Part shown: one piece after another, positions 1-11,773 of the stretch
Layout: every line of letters begins with the position of its first letter
How positions within the stretch are numbered: position 1 is the stretch's first letter
Assembly: GCF_000384215.1 (NCBI RefSeq)
Contig: NZ_KB913032.1
Span: forward strand, 2,009,021-2,073,020
Origin: Amycolatopsis alba DSM 44262
Lineage (GTDB): Bacteria; Actinomycetota; Actinomycetes; Mycobacteriales; Pseudonocardiaceae
Direction: 5' to 3'
DNA: 64,000 nt
Program-made: the position numbers and the translations under genes
The notes under the pieces: generated by a model
Told to the model about the DNA's origin: nothing
The model's input: only the letters and a program-made list of their open reading frames with translations
The model's database searches: none

Positions 1-15
1 GGGCTCTCGCCGGAA

Positions 16-70
16 GTCCGTGAAGGCCTCCTTGAGGGACTCAGAGTCCCTCAAGGAGGCCTTCACGGAC
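16..70. repeat. 27 bp-arm perfect palindrome
   Basis: Arms 16-42 and 44-70 are exact reverse complements around a single central base. The arm opens GTCCGTGAAGGCCTCC and runs on through TTGAGGGACTC. The same arm returns at 45415-45439 and 45721-45745, and a shorter relative forms a hairpin at 56725-56766. It lies upstream of the TetM-type gene. Its size fits a strong transcription terminator for whatever gene ends before the window. The repeated, near-identical arm also fits a dispersed palindromic repeat family. Confidence 0.8.
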
Positions 71-233
71 CTGGGCTGCGGTAAGCGCGGGGGGGTAAAT
101 GGCGTGACTGGTTGGAAGTGCGCTGCTAGCGTCCGGCGCGACCAGGTGTCCCGGAAGAAGGAGAGCGGCGTGCGCCGAGCTGTCGAGTTCCCCAGTCGTA
201 CGGACCTTTCGACAGCCCTGGAGCCGTTCATCC

Positions 234-2132
234 ATGGAGTACCTGAACATCGGGATCCTCGCCCATGTCGACGCCGGTAAGACGAGCCTGACGGAGCGCC
301 TGCTCCATCACACCGGTGCCATCGGCACCCTCGGCCGCGTCGACGCCGGGGACACCCGCACCGACACGATGGAGCTGGAACGCCGTCGCGGCATCACCAT
401 CCGCTCGGCCGTCGTCGCCTTCCGCATCGGCGACCTGCGCGTCAACCTGATCGACACGCCCGGCCACCCGGACTTCATCGCCGAGGTCGAGCGTGCGCTG
501 CGGGTGCTCGACGGCGTCGTCCTCGTCGTTTCCGCCGTCGAGGGGGTGCAGGCGCAGACACGGGTGCTCATGCGCGCGCTCGCGCGGCAGCGGATCCCCG
601 TGCTGATCTTCGTCAACAAGGTCGACAGGGCGGGTGCCCGTCACGACGGCCTCCTCGCCGACCTCACCGAACGACTCGGCGTCGCGTGCGTGCCGATGTC
701 CGACGTCGACGGCATCGGCACGACGACCGCGATGGTCCGGCCGCGCGACGTCTCACCGTCGGCGGTGCTGGCCGAACAGCTCGCCGAACACAGCGACGCT
801 TTCCTCACCGCATACCTCGAAGACACGGTGACGACGGAGGACTACCGGGCCGAGGTCGTCCGCCAGACCCGGCTCGGCGTCGTCTCCCCCGTCTTCTTCG
901 GTTCCGCCCGCAGTGGTGAGGGGATCGCCGAACTGACCTCCGGGGTTCGCGAATTCCTTGCCGGAGCGGGGAAGCCGGCGCTGGACGACCGGTTGCGCGC
1001 CTCGGTGTTCAAGATCGAACGCGGCCGCGCGCACGAGAAGATCGCCTATCTCCGCGTGTTCTCCGGCGAGATCGGCGCGCGGGACCACGTCGAGTTTCAT
1101 CGCCGCGGCCCTGGCGGGACGGTGACCGCGGAGGCGAAAGTGAGCGCGGTGCGCGTCTTCGAACTCGGCGACGGCACCGTCGAGGCCCGCGCGCGGGCCG
1201 GGCAGATCGCCAAGGTCACCGGGCTCAAGGAGATCCGGATCGGCGACGTCGTCGGTGTCCCCGACACCGGCGAGGCCGCCACCCGGTTTCCGCCGCCCGC
1301 CTTGGAAACCGTGGTCAGTCCCGCGCGGCCCGCGGAAACGCCGTCGGTGTTCGCCGCCCTGCAGGAGCTGGCGGAACAGGATCCGCTGATCACCGTCCGG
1401 CAGGACGACGAGACACGGCGGATCTCGGTGCGGCTCTACGGCGAGGTGCAGAAGGAGATCATCGCGGAGACCCTCGCCGCCCAGCACGGCCTCGACGTCG
1501 GGTTCAGTCTCACCCGGCCGGTCTGCGTCGAACGGCCGACCGGCACGGGGCACTCTGTATGGCTCATCACGGAGAAGCGGAATCCGTACTTCGCGACGCT
1601 CGGCCTGCGGGCAGGCCCCGGTACACCGGGCTCCGGGCTGACCTTCGGCCTGGACGTCGAACTCGGCTCTCTCCCGCTCGCCTTCCACAAGGCCATCGAG
1701 GAGACCGTGGACGCGACGCTCCGGCGGGGCCCGGACGGCCGGGAGGTGATCGACTGCGTGGTGACCGTCACCCATACCGGCTACTTCAGCCCGGTCAGCG
1801 CGGCGGGCGACTTCCGCAAGGTCGCCCCGCTCGTCCTGGCGGAAGCGCTCCGGGAGGCCGGGACCGAGGTGCTCGAACCGGTCAGCAACGTCGAGGTGGA
1901 ACTGCCTGCCGACTCGGTGACCGCGGCACTCTCCCGGCTGGTCGAACACGGTGGGACGATCACCGGCTCGACGACGCGCGGTGACCGGGCCGAACTGACC
2001 GGCGTCCTTCCCACGGGCGAGGTCACCCGGTTCGAGCAGCAGCTGCCGGGCATCACCCACGGCGAGGGAGTGGTGACCACCGGACCGGCTGGATACCAGC
2101 CGGTTACCCCGAATCGGCCAATCCCCGGCTAG
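234..2132 (+). CDS. TetM/Otr(A)-type ribosomal protection GTPase
   Basis: A 632-residue translation GTPase of the EF-G-like tetracycline resistance family, which releases tetracycline from the ribosome. The G domain is complete: AHVDAGKT at 10-17 (the family has Ala where other GTPases have Gly), DTPGH at 74-78 and NKVD at 128-131, plus the RRGITI switch region near 51-56. Length matches TetM/TetO/Otr(A), about 640 residues. EF-G is longer, and this protein begins directly at the G domain as TetM does. The ATG at 234 sits 11 nt after a weak GGAG. No tetracycline biosynthetic genes are visible nearby, so it may be an ordinary chromosomal resistance gene of the genus. The following gene is 62 nt downstream on the same strand but is functionally unrelated. 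Confidence 0.9.
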   Translation: MEYLNIGILAHVDAGKTSLTERLLHHTGAIGTLGRVDAGDTRTDTMELERRRGITIRSAVVAFRIGDLRVNLIDTPGHPDFIAEVERALRVLDGVVLVVSAVEGVQAQTRVLMRALARQRIPVLIFVNKVDRAGARHDGLLADLTERLGVACVPMSDVDGIGTTTAMVRPRDVSPSAVLAEQLAEHSDAFLTAYLEDTVTTEDYRAEVVRQTRLGVVSPVFFGSARSGEGIAELTSGVREFLAGAGKPALDDRLRASVFKIERGRAHEKIAYLRVFSGEIGARDHVEFHRRGPGGTVTAEAKVSAVRVFELGDGTVEARARAGQIAKVTGLKEIRIGDVVGVPDTGEAATRFPPPALETVVSPARPAETPSVFAALQELAEQDPLITVRQDDETRRISVRLYGEVQKEIIAETLAAQHGLDVGFSLTRPVCVERPTGTGHSVWLITEKRNPYFATLGLRAGPGTPGSGLTFGLDVELGSLPLAFHKAIEETVDATLRRGPDGREVIDCVVTVTHTGYFSPVSAAGDFRKVAPLVLAEALREAGTEVLEPVSNVEVELPADSVTAALSRLVEHGGTITGSTTRGDRAELTGVLPTGEVTRFEQQLPGITHGEGVVTTGPAGYQPVTPNRPIPG

Positions 2133-2194
2133 CCGGAACGAGTACGTTTTCGGGGAGGCCCGTCCGACCGGGCAGGCCGTGGGAAAGGGACACG

Positions 2195-2938
2195 ATGGAT
2201 CAGTTTCGCGACACCGCGTCGGCGTTGCGGGAGCTCACCGAGTCGATGCGGCTGGACGAACCCCGCGACGAGTTGCTGGAACGGGTGGCGAAAAAGGTGG
2301 TCGGCCTGCTGCCCGGCGCGGACGCGGCCACGGTCACGCTGTACTCCGACAACGAGCCGAGCACCGTCGCCGCCACCGACGAGTCCCTGCTTCCCCTGGA
2401 CAAAGCGCAGTACAGCGCGGACGAGGGCCCCTGCCTGAAGGCCACCGAGAGCGGGACGATCGTCCGGACCCGGCTGGACGTCGACGCGGCAGGCCGCTGG
2501 CCGGAGTTCGCGGCCGCCGCCGAACAGCTCGGCGTGCGGACCGCGCTGGCCTGCCCGTTGTTCGTCCCCGACGAATCCGACTTCAGACGGCGTGACACCG
2601 AGCCGTTGTCGGGCGCGCTCAACGTCTGGAGCTTCCAGGAGAACGCCTTCGACCCGGTGGAAGCGGCCCTGGTCGCGATGTTCACCTCGGCGATCTCGGC
2701 GATCATCCTCACCGCGTCCCGCTGGGCCGCCGCCGAACGACAGGCGGAGACCCTGGTCGCCGCGTTGGAGACCAGGGACGCCATCGCCACCGCGAAGGGA
2801 ATCGTGATGGCACGTCTGGAGCTGAACGCCGAGGAAGCCTTCCGCTGGCTCACCGAGGCGTCGCAGCACACGAACCGCAAGATCCGGGAGATCTCGGTGC
2901 TGATCGCCGAGGACCCCGGAACCGTTTTCGGGCGCTAG
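2195..2938 (+). CDS. GAF-ANTAR regulator (RNA-binding antiterminator type)
   Basis: 247 residues with a GAF sensory domain at about 22-175 and an ANTAR domain at about 182-240, recognisable from TAKGIVMARL and EAFRWLTEAS. ANTAR proteins bind paired hexanucleotide hairpins in RNA and prevent termination. GAF supplies ligand or redox control. This architecture is common in actinomycetes, usually as orphans. The ATG at 2195 follows a GGGAAAGGGACACG ribosome site. The gene converges with the oxidoreductase at 2947 with only 8 nt between them and no hairpin. The effector sensed by GAF cannot be told from sequence. Confidence 0.88.
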   Translation: MDQFRDTASALRELTESMRLDEPRDELLERVAKKVVGLLPGADAATVTLYSDNEPSTVAATDESLLPLDKAQYSADEGPCLKATESGTIVRTRLDVDAAGRWPEFAAAAEQLGVRTALACPLFVPDESDFRRRDTEPLSGALNVWSFQENAFDPVEAALVAMFTSAISAIILTASRWAAAERQAETLVAALETRDAIATAKGIVMARLELNAEEAFRWLTEASQHTNRKIREISVLIAEDPGTVFGR

Positions 2939-2946
2939 GCCGGCCG

Positions 2947-4086
2947 CTAGCCCAGCGAGATCCGGCGGTTCTCCCTCGACGACTCGAGGCCGGCTTCCGC
3001 GAGACGGATGCCCCGCACCCCCGCCATGAAGTCGTAGGGGTGCGGCGCGTCGTCCTCGACGTGGCGGATGAACTGCTCCCACTGGGCGCGGAAACCGTTG
3101 CCGAAGTCCTCGTTGTCCGGCACTTCCTGCCACTGCGCGCGGTACGACCGCGTCTCGGCGAGGTCCGGGTTCCACACCGGCTTCGGGGTGGCCTCCCTCG
3201 GCTGTATGACGCATTTGTGCAGGCCCGCGACCGCACTGCCCTTGGTGCCGTCGACCTGGAACTCCACCAGTTCGTCGCGGTGGACCCGCACGCACCAGGA
3301 CGAGTTCAGCTGGGCGATGACGCCGCCTTCGAGTTCGAAGATCGCGTACGCGGCGTCGTCGGCCGTGGCGGCGTACCGCTCGCCCTTCTCGTCGACGCGC
3401 TCCGGGATGTGGGTGACGGCCTTCGCGGTCACGGCGTTGACGGCGCCGAAGAGGTTCTCCAGCACGTAGTTCCAGTGGCAGAACATGTCGACGACGATGC
3501 CGCCGCCGTCCTCGGCGCGGTAGTTCCAGCTGGGGCGCTGCGCCGCCTGCCAGTCACCCTCGAAGACCCAGTACCCGAACTCGCCGCGTACGGACAGGAT
3601 CTGGCCGAAGAAGCCGCTGTCGATCAGCCGCTTCAGCTTGAGCAGGCCGGGGAGGTACAGCTTGTCGTGGACGACGCCGTTCTTGACCCCGGCTGCCTCG
3701 GCGTGCCGGGCCAGCGCGAGCGCGCCTTCGACCGACTCCGCCACCGGCTTCTCGGTGTAGATGTGCTTGCCCGCGTCGATGGCGCGGACGATCGACTTCT
3801 CCCGGACGGCGGTCAGCTGCGCGTCGAAGTAGAGCGGGAAGTCTTCGTCGCCGAGCGCGGCGTCGAGGTCGGTGGTCCAGCGGGTCAGCCCGTGCCGCGT
3901 GGCGATCTCTTCGAGCTTGTCCGCGTTGCGCCCCACCAGCAGCGGCTCGAGCTGGACCCGCGATCCGTCGGACAGCTCGACCCCGCCCGCCTCCCTGATC
4001 GCCAGGACCGAGCGCACCAGGTGCTGCCGATAGCCCATCCGCCCGGTGACGCCGTTCATCACGACGCCGAGTTTCCGCGTGGTCAT
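2947..4086 (-). CDS. Gfo/Idh/MocA family sugar-type dehydrogenase
   Basis: 379 residues starting MTTRKLGVVMNG. The start at 4086 is chosen because AAAGGAGAACGG precedes the ATG, whereas an upstream in-frame ATG at 4116 would lie across the operators. The N-terminal Rossmann region has GVTGRMG and the family EKP motif at 112-114 (HIYTEKPVAES). The C-terminal half carries the alpha/beta substrate domain. Members oxidise polyols or sugars (inositol, glucose, scyllo-inositol type) with NAD(P). Two GAAAGCGCTTTC palindromes just upstream indicate control by a LacI-type sugar repressor, not encoded in this window. The exact substrate is unknown. The gene is monocistronic here, with MerR upstream in the same direction. 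Confidence 0.87.
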   Translation of the reverse strand: MTTRKLGVVMNGVTGRMGYRQHLVRSVLAIREAGGVELSDGSRVQLEPLLVGRNADKLEEIATRHGLTRWTTDLDAALGDEDFPLYFDAQLTAVREKSIVRAIDAGKHIYTEKPVAESVEGALALARHAEAAGVKNGVVHDKLYLPGLLKLKRLIDSGFFGQILSVRGEFGYWVFEGDWQAAQRPSWNYRAEDGGGIVVDMFCHWNYVLENLFGAVNAVTAKAVTHIPERVDEKGERYAATADDAAYAIFELEGGVIAQLNSSWCVRVHRDELVEFQVDGTKGSAVAGLHKCVIQPREATPKPVWNPDLAETRSYRAQWQEVPDNEDFGNGFRAQWEQFIRHVEDDAPHPYDFMAGVRGIRLAEAGLESSRENRRISLG

Positions 4087-4098
4087 CCGTTCTCCTTT

Positions 4099-4135
4099 GA
4101 AAGCGCTTTCCTGCACTCATCCTGAAAGCGCTTTC
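4099..4135. promoter_or_regulatory. two LacI-family operators
   Basis: The perfect 12-mer GAAAGCGCTTTC occurs at 4099-4110 and again at 4124-4135, 25 bp apart centre to centre, immediately upstream of the dehydrogenase start at 4086. The central CG and the AAAGCGCTTT core are typical of LacI/GalR repressor sites. Two sites suggest cooperative repression. The repressor gene is elsewhere. Confidence 0.8.
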
Positions 4136-4174
4136 TCGTACTGTCAAGCCCGGTGCGAGGAATGTCCCTCCGGC

Positions 4175-4546
4175 TCAGGACGCCGGGTCGTAGGCGCGGA
4201 CGGCGTCGAGATACTCGGTGATGGCGTCCCGGTTGCGCAGCAGGCATTCGGCGCGCCTGGTCATGCGGTCGCGCTCACCCTCCAGGGTTTCGAGCATCTC
4301 CCTGGTCGCGTCCGGGAAGTAGATCTGCCGGGGTTTGTCCAGGCACGGCAGGATCTGCTTGATGATCCGGGTCGGCAGCCCGGCGTCGAGCAGCCCGCGG
4401 ACCTGGATGACCCTGTCGACCGACGGCTCGTCGTAGTCGCGGTAGCCGTTGGCCTGCCGCTGCGAGATGATGAGCCCCTGCTCCTCGTAGTACCGCAGCA
4501 GACGGCGTGACGTCCTCGTCCGCTCCGAAAGCTCCCCGATCCGCAT
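4175..4546 (-). CDS. MerR family transcriptional regulator
   Basis: 123 residues beginning MRIGELSERT. The MerR DNA-binding domain starts at residue 1 and its winged helix includes RRLLRYYEEQGLI and GYRDYD, followed by a dimerisation coiled coil. There is no cysteine cluster for metals, so an organic ligand is more likely. The start at 4546 is preferred over an ATG at 4582 because the latter would sit inside the palindrome 4575-4596, and GGTGAGG precedes 4546. It is divergent from the transporter at 4612, which it probably activates. Confidence 0.85.
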   Translation of the reverse strand: MRIGELSERTRTSRRLLRYYEEQGLIISQRQANGYRDYDEPSVDRVIQVRGLLDAGLPTRIIKQILPCLDKPRQIYFPDATREMLETLEGERDRMTRRAECLLRNRDAITEYLDAVRAYDPAS

Positions 4547-4574
4547 GTGCGCCACCTCACCCCGGCCGACTTTG

Positions 4575-4596
4575 ACCATCACACTTATGTGATGGT
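4575..4596. promoter_or_regulatory. MerR-type operator in the divergent gap
   Basis: Arms ACCATCACA (4575-4583) and TGTGATGGT (4588-4596) are perfect with a 4 nt spacer. The dyad lies between the start codons of the MerR gene and the MFS transporter, where a MerR protein would twist a long-spacer promoter. Confidence 0.7.
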
Positions 4597-4611
4597 TCGA
4601 GCATACGGATC

Positions 4612-8072
<3,461 letters not shown>

Positions 8073-8077
8073 GGGCT

Positions 8078-8331
8078 CGTGAGTGGTAAGGCTGGTTCTG
8101 GTGGACCCGTATCTGCCTGCCCACTGGTGCGACTGGCGGTCGAGCGGGGAAGGTGAGTGTCCAGGATCCTCCGTTGATCAAGAACCGAGACCGGGCGAGC
8201 CCGCGACGGTGAAGGAATCAGGACGTTCAACGTCCCAAATCCCTCACCGTCGAGCCCGGCAGCCGCAGAACCGCCACCCACGCGCAGGTAGGCAAATACC
8301 GGTCCGCCCTAATCGTCCTTGCCCCTCACGA
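8078..8331. repeat. MITE-like composite palindromic element, copy 1
   Basis: A 254 bp element between convergent genes. Its ends are long imperfect inverted repeats: CGTGAGTGGTAAGG...GGACC...GCCTGCCC on the left (from 8078) and the reverse complement of the same on the right (to 8331), matching over about 70 bp. Inside is a hairpin at 8204-8252 (arm CGACGGTGAAGGAAT, core GGACGTTCAACGTCC) and half of a second module, CCTCCGTTGATCAAG. Related copies are at 45443-45698 and 63681-64000. The right end overlaps the last codons of the hydrolase gene. No transposase is present. Confidence 0.75.
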
Positions 8332-9127
8332 CCACGAACTCCCGAAGCAACCGGGCCACCTCGCCAGGCCGCTCCAGGAACGGCGAGTGCCCGACGCCTT
8401 CCACGACCTCCACCCGTGCTCCCACCGCCGAGTACCGGGCGAAAGTCCTGTCACAGTCGTAAAACCGGTCCCGCCGACCGAGGATCACCAAGCACGGCAA
8501 GCCCAAAGCCGCCACCTGCGCATCGAGAGGACTGGACGCGAGTCGTCGCGCGCGATCCACGAGCACCACCCGAGCCATCGACGGCGCGGTGACGGCGTGA
8601 TCGGCCAAGTCCTGCAAGGGATCCTCGAACCAGCTCACCCGGCGGAACCGGGCGGCGGACCGGATCCACCGCCGGTGGGCCACCGACCGGACGAGCGCGC
8701 CGGCCATCGGCAGCAGAACCCGGCTACCGGGCGGAAAGGACGCGTAGCTGTAGTCCGGAGCCTGCCCGATCAGCACCAAAGCCCTGACACGCGGCGAAAT
8801 CTCGGCCAGCGCCAGCGCGACGTCGGCGCCGAAGGAATGACCTGCGACCAGAACGTCCTCGACGTCCAGCGTCTCGAGGACACCCGCCACCATGCGCGCC
8901 TGCGACACGGCGTCGAGGCCGGAAGAACCACCGGTGCACCCGTGCCCCAGCAGATCCACCCGGATCACGTGATGCCCCGAAGCCAGGCCGAGGGTCAGGC
9001 GGTCGAACCAGTGCACCGACCCGCAATACCCGTGCAGCAACAGCACCGGCGGCCCGGCGCCGTCCTGACGGACGTGGACGGCGGCACCGTTCACGTCGAG
9101 GAAGTCGCCGATGGGAGCACGCTGCAC
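8309..9127 (-). CDS. alpha/beta hydrolase
   Basis: 272 residues with the classic fold: oxyanion HGYCGS at 32-37, nucleophile elbow GHSFG with S98, an acidic residue in GRRDRFYD and a catalytic histidine in GVGHSPFLERP. It resembles small esterase/haloperoxidase-like hydrolases acting on soluble substrates. There is no signal peptide. The last residues VVVRGKDD and the TAG stop are read from the terminal repeat of the element at 8078-8331, so the native C-terminus may have been replaced. The BASS transporter gene ends 14 nt upstream on the same strand, so the two may be cotranscribed. Substrate unknown. Confidence 0.82.
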   Translation of the reverse strand: MQRAPIGDFLDVNGAAVHVRQDGAGPPVLLLHGYCGSVHWFDRLTLGLASGHHVIRVDLLGHGCTGGSSGLDAVSQARMVAGVLETLDVEDVLVAGHSFGADVALALAEISPRVRALVLIGQAPDYSYASFPPGSRVLLPMAGALVRSVAHRRWIRSAARFRRVSWFEDPLQDLADHAVTAPSMARVVLVDRARRLASSPLDAQVAALGLPCLVILGRRDRFYDCDRTFARYSAVGARVEVVEGVGHSPFLERPGEVARLLREFVVVRGKDD

Positions 9128-9141
9128 GCTCCCAACGTAAC

Positions 9142-10008
9142 TCAGACCCGCGCGGTCTCCTTGCTGCGGGACAACACCAGAGCCACGATGCCGGCGGGGA
9201 AGAACATGAGCACGCCGTAGATCCCGGCGGGCACGGCCATCGTCTTGTCGCCGAGCACGGAGATCGCCACGGCGATCGCGAGGGTGGCGTTGTGGACGCC
9301 GATCTCCATGGCGGACGCGATCGACTGCCCGCGGTCCACCCGGAACAGACGCGGCACGTAGTACCCGATCGCGAGACTGAGCACGGAAAGCGCCAGCGCC
9401 ACCGGCCCGAGTGTCCCGATGTTGTCCACCAGGGTCCGGAATTCCTGCGCGATCGCGGCCGCGATCACCAGCACGAGCACCACGGCGGAGCCGATCTTGA
9501 CCGGTTTGCGCATCCGCTCGGCCCAGCCGGTGAACCGGCTCCGCACCGCCATCCCGATCACGACCGGGATCAGCACGATCGCGAACACCTGCACGAACTT
9601 CGCGGGCTGGAGCCCGACCGAGGCACCGCCGTCGAGGAACCCGGCCATCGACAGGCCGACCACCAACGGCAGCGTGAACACGGCCAGCACGGAGTTGATC
9701 GCCGTGAGCGTGACGTTGAGGGCGACGTCACCGCCGGCGAGGTGACTGAACAGATTCGCCGACGTCCCGCCCGGCGAAGCGACGAGCAACATCATCCCGA
9801 CCGCGAGCACCCCTTCGATGCCGAACACCAGGATGAGGCCGAGGCAGATCGCGGGCAGCACGATCATCTGGCACACCAGCGCGATGACGGCGGCCTTCGG
9901 GTACTTCACCACGCGCGTGAAGTCACCGACGGTCAGGGTCAGCCCCAGCCCGAACATGACGAGCGCCAAAGCGACGGGCAAGAGGACCGAAAACATCGCC
10001 GAACCCAT
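9142..10008 (-). CDS. bile acid:sodium symporter (BASS) family transporter
   Basis: 288-residue polytopic membrane protein with about ten hydrophobic helices and the family features ASPGGTSANLFSHLAGGD and EIGVHNATLAIA, both of which contribute to the sodium and substrate crossing regions. The start at 10008 (MGSAMFSVLL) has GGAGG 7 nt upstream. A longer frame to 10164 is soluble-like and has no ribosome site. BASS proteins import organic anions with sodium, for example pantoate, pyruvate or steroid acids. The downstream hydrolase may process the imported compound. Substrate undetermined. Confidence 0.85.
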   Translation of the reverse strand: MGSAMFSVLLPVALALVMFGLGLTLTVGDFTRVVKYPKAAVIALVCQMIVLPAICLGLILVFGIEGVLAVGMMLLVASPGGTSANLFSHLAGGDVALNVTLTAINSVLAVFTLPLVVGLSMAGFLDGGASVGLQPAKFVQVFAIVLIPVVIGMAVRSRFTGWAERMRKPVKIGSAVVLVLVIAAAIAQEFRTLVDNIGTLGPVALALSVLSLAIGYYVPRLFRVDRGQSIASAMEIGVHNATLAIAVAISVLGDKTMAVPAGIYGVLMFFPAGIVALVLSRSKETARV

Positions 10009-10104
10009 CGTGGGGCCTCCGTCCGATATGCCCTTTTCAGCTCGGCAAATCGTGTCAAGCGGCGAGAACCCGGTCAAGCCACCGAAACCCAGACGTGACC
10101 CCGC

Positions 10105-10134
10105 TTGACATTTCCGAGAGCAGTGCTCACTATA
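10105..10134 (+). promoter_or_regulatory. promoter with repressor dyad
   Basis: A consensus -35 TTGACA (10105-10110) is followed by an 18 bp spacer and ACTATA (10129-10134). The dyad GAGCAGTGCTC (10118-10128) lies inside the spacer, where a bound repressor would block RNA polymerase. It drives the dehydrogenase at 10179. The TetR gene at 11770 is a plausible but unproven partner. Confidence 0.65.
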
Positions 10135-10178
10135 GCTACAGGCTCTAACGAACACGACAAGCATTCAAGGAGATCGGG

Positions 10179-11204
10179 ATGAACACGCTGACCGAGGTGG
10201 TACTGCCGGGCAAGGTCGAGCCGGAAGGCCTGGAGCTGCGGGAACGCCCGCTCCCCGAGCCAGGCCCCGGCCAGGTCGTGGTCGCGATGGAGGCGACCGG
10301 GGTCTCCTTCGCCGAACAGCAGATGCGCCGCGGCAAGTACTACGACCAGCCGCCCTTCCCCTTCGTCCCCGGCTACGACCTGGTCGGCACGGTGCTGACC
10401 ACGGGCGACGGGGTCGACAACGCATTCGCCGGCCGACGGATCGCCGCGCTGACGAAGGTCGGGAGCTGGGCCAGCCACGTGGTGCTCGACGCCGCCGACG
10501 TCGTCCCCGTCCCGGACGGCCTCGGCGCCGAGGAGGCCGAGACCGCGGTGGTCAACGGCATCACCGCCTGGCAGATGCTGCACCGCAAGGCGCGGGTGCG
10601 CGCCGGGCAGACGATCCTGGTCCACGGCGCGAACGGCGGGGTGGGCTCGCTGCTGGTCCAGCTAGCCACCCAGGCGGGCGTGCGGGTGATCGGCACGGCG
10701 TCGGAGCGGCATCACGAAGCGTTGCGGCGCTGGGGAGTCACGCCGATCGACTACCGGACCGAAGACATCTCCGCCCGCGTGCGCGAGCTCGCACCCGAGG
10801 GTGTCGACGCCGTCTTCGACCACGTCGGCGGCGCCAGCGTGCCCGCGTCCTGGAAGCTGCTCGCCCGCGGCGGCACCCTCGTCTCCTACGGCAGCGCCGC
10901 GACCCGTGACGACGAGGGCTCCAAGCAGTTGCCCGTGCTCAAGATCCTCGCGCGGGTGATGGTGTGGAACAGCCTCCCGAACGGCCGCAGCGCGTACTTC
11001 TTCAACGTCTGGGCGGGACGGTCCTTCGCCAAGAACCGGTTCCGCGCCCGCCTGCGCGAAGACCTCACCCAGGTCTTCGCGGCACTGAAGGACGGCACGA
11101 TCACGGCCCAGGTCGCGGCGCGGCTGCCGCTGAGCCGGGTCGCGGAAGCGATGCGGCTGGCCGAATCCGGGACGGTCGCGGGCAAGGTGGTGCTCACGCC
11201 GTAA
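10179..11204 (+). CDS. MDR-family NADPH:quinone oxidoreductase-like enzyme
   Basis: 341-residue medium-chain dehydrogenase/reductase. The N-terminal GroES-like fold is followed by a Rossmann domain with HGANGGVGSLL at 149-159 for NADPH. The zinc ligands of alcohol dehydrogenases are missing, which places it with quinone reductases or enoyl reductases. It has a good AAGGAG ribosome site and a strong regulated promoter upstream (10105-10134), suggesting induction by a small molecule, possibly as a detoxification enzyme. Confidence 0.86.
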   Translation: MNTLTEVVLPGKVEPEGLELRERPLPEPGPGQVVVAMEATGVSFAEQQMRRGKYYDQPPFPFVPGYDLVGTVLTTGDGVDNAFAGRRIAALTKVGSWASHVVLDAADVVPVPDGLGAEEAETAVVNGITAWQMLHRKARVRAGQTILVHGANGGVGSLLVQLATQAGVRVIGTASERHHEALRRWGVTPIDYRTEDISARVRELAPEGVDAVFDHVGGASVPASWKLLARGGTLVSYGSAATRDDEGSKQLPVLKILARVMVWNSLPNGRSAYFFNVWAGRSFAKNRFRARLREDLTQVFAALKDGTITAQVAARLPLSRVAEAMRLAESGTVAGKVVLTP

Positions 11205-11251
11205 GGGTTCGGTAACCGCGTTCCGGGCCCCGCGGGCGGTTGAATGAGGAC

Positions 11252-11773
11252 ATGAAACGCAAGCGGGTGCTCGCCGTCCTGGCGGCCGGTCTGGTGGTGG
11301 CGGTGGCGGCGGGCCTCTACTGGTTCCAGCCGTGGAAGCTCTGGGTGAACGAAACGGTGCAGGAGGCGCTTCCCGTCGCCCGAACCTCCGAAAGTGCCGC
11401 GCCCGCCCCGAAAAAGCCCATGATCGTGGCGACCGGCGAGCTGATCAGCCACGAGCACGAGACCCGCGGCGGCGTCCGGATCCTGCGCGCGGACGACGGA
11501 TCGCTGGTGCTGCGCCTGGAGAACCTCGACACGAGCAACGGTCCGGATCTGCGGGTCCTGCTCTCCGACGCGCCGGTGCTCCCCGGCAAGGACGGCTGGT
11601 TCGTCTTCGACGACGGCGCGCACGTGAGCGCGGGGAAACTCAAGGGCAACAAGGGCAGCCAGAACTACACCCTGCCCGAGGGCACCGATCTGACGCGCTA
11701 TTCGAGTGTCAGCATCTGGTGCGACCGGTTCGACGTCTCGTTCGGCGCGGCCCAGCTGATCAAAACCGCCTAG
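11252..11773 (+). CDS. membrane-anchored DM13-domain protein
   Basis: 173 residues from the ATG at 11252, which has a GAATGAGG ribosome site; an ATG at 11240 lacks one. A single N-terminal membrane helix at about 5-26 is followed by a linker and a DM13-type beta domain (about 60-170) with SHEHETRGGVRIL, NGPDLRVLLSDAP and VSIWCDRFDVSFG. DM13 domains are proposed to act in electron transfer around a conserved cysteine, here in SIWCDRF. The domain would face outside the cell. It converges with the TetR gene and overlaps it by 4 nt. Confidence 0.8.
   Translation: MKRKRVLAVLAAGLVVAVAAGLYWFQPWKLWVNETVQEALPVARTSESAAPAPKKPMIVATGELISHEHETRGGVRILRADDGSLVLRLENLDTSNGPDLRVLLSDAPVLPGKDGWFVFDDGAHVSAGKLKGNKGSQNYTLPEGTDLTRYSSVSIWCDRFDVSFGAAQLIKTA

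Noticed and set aside
71..233. Attenuator leader peptide upstream of the TetM-type gene
   Set aside because: A leader would fit the family, but no short frame with ribosome site and paired hairpins could be identified.
753..2060. 435-codon open frame on the minus strand inside the TetM-type gene
   Set aside because: It is the high-GC shadow of a well supported GTPase gene. It has no recognisable domain and no ribosome site.
3040..4125. 361-codon plus-strand frame opposite the dehydrogenase
   Set aside because: Antisense shadow of a gene with a clear EKP motif, operators and ribosome site.
8078..8331. CRISPR array
   Set aside because: Repeats are palindromic modules with differing arms and no constant repeat/spacer alternation, and no cas genes are present.
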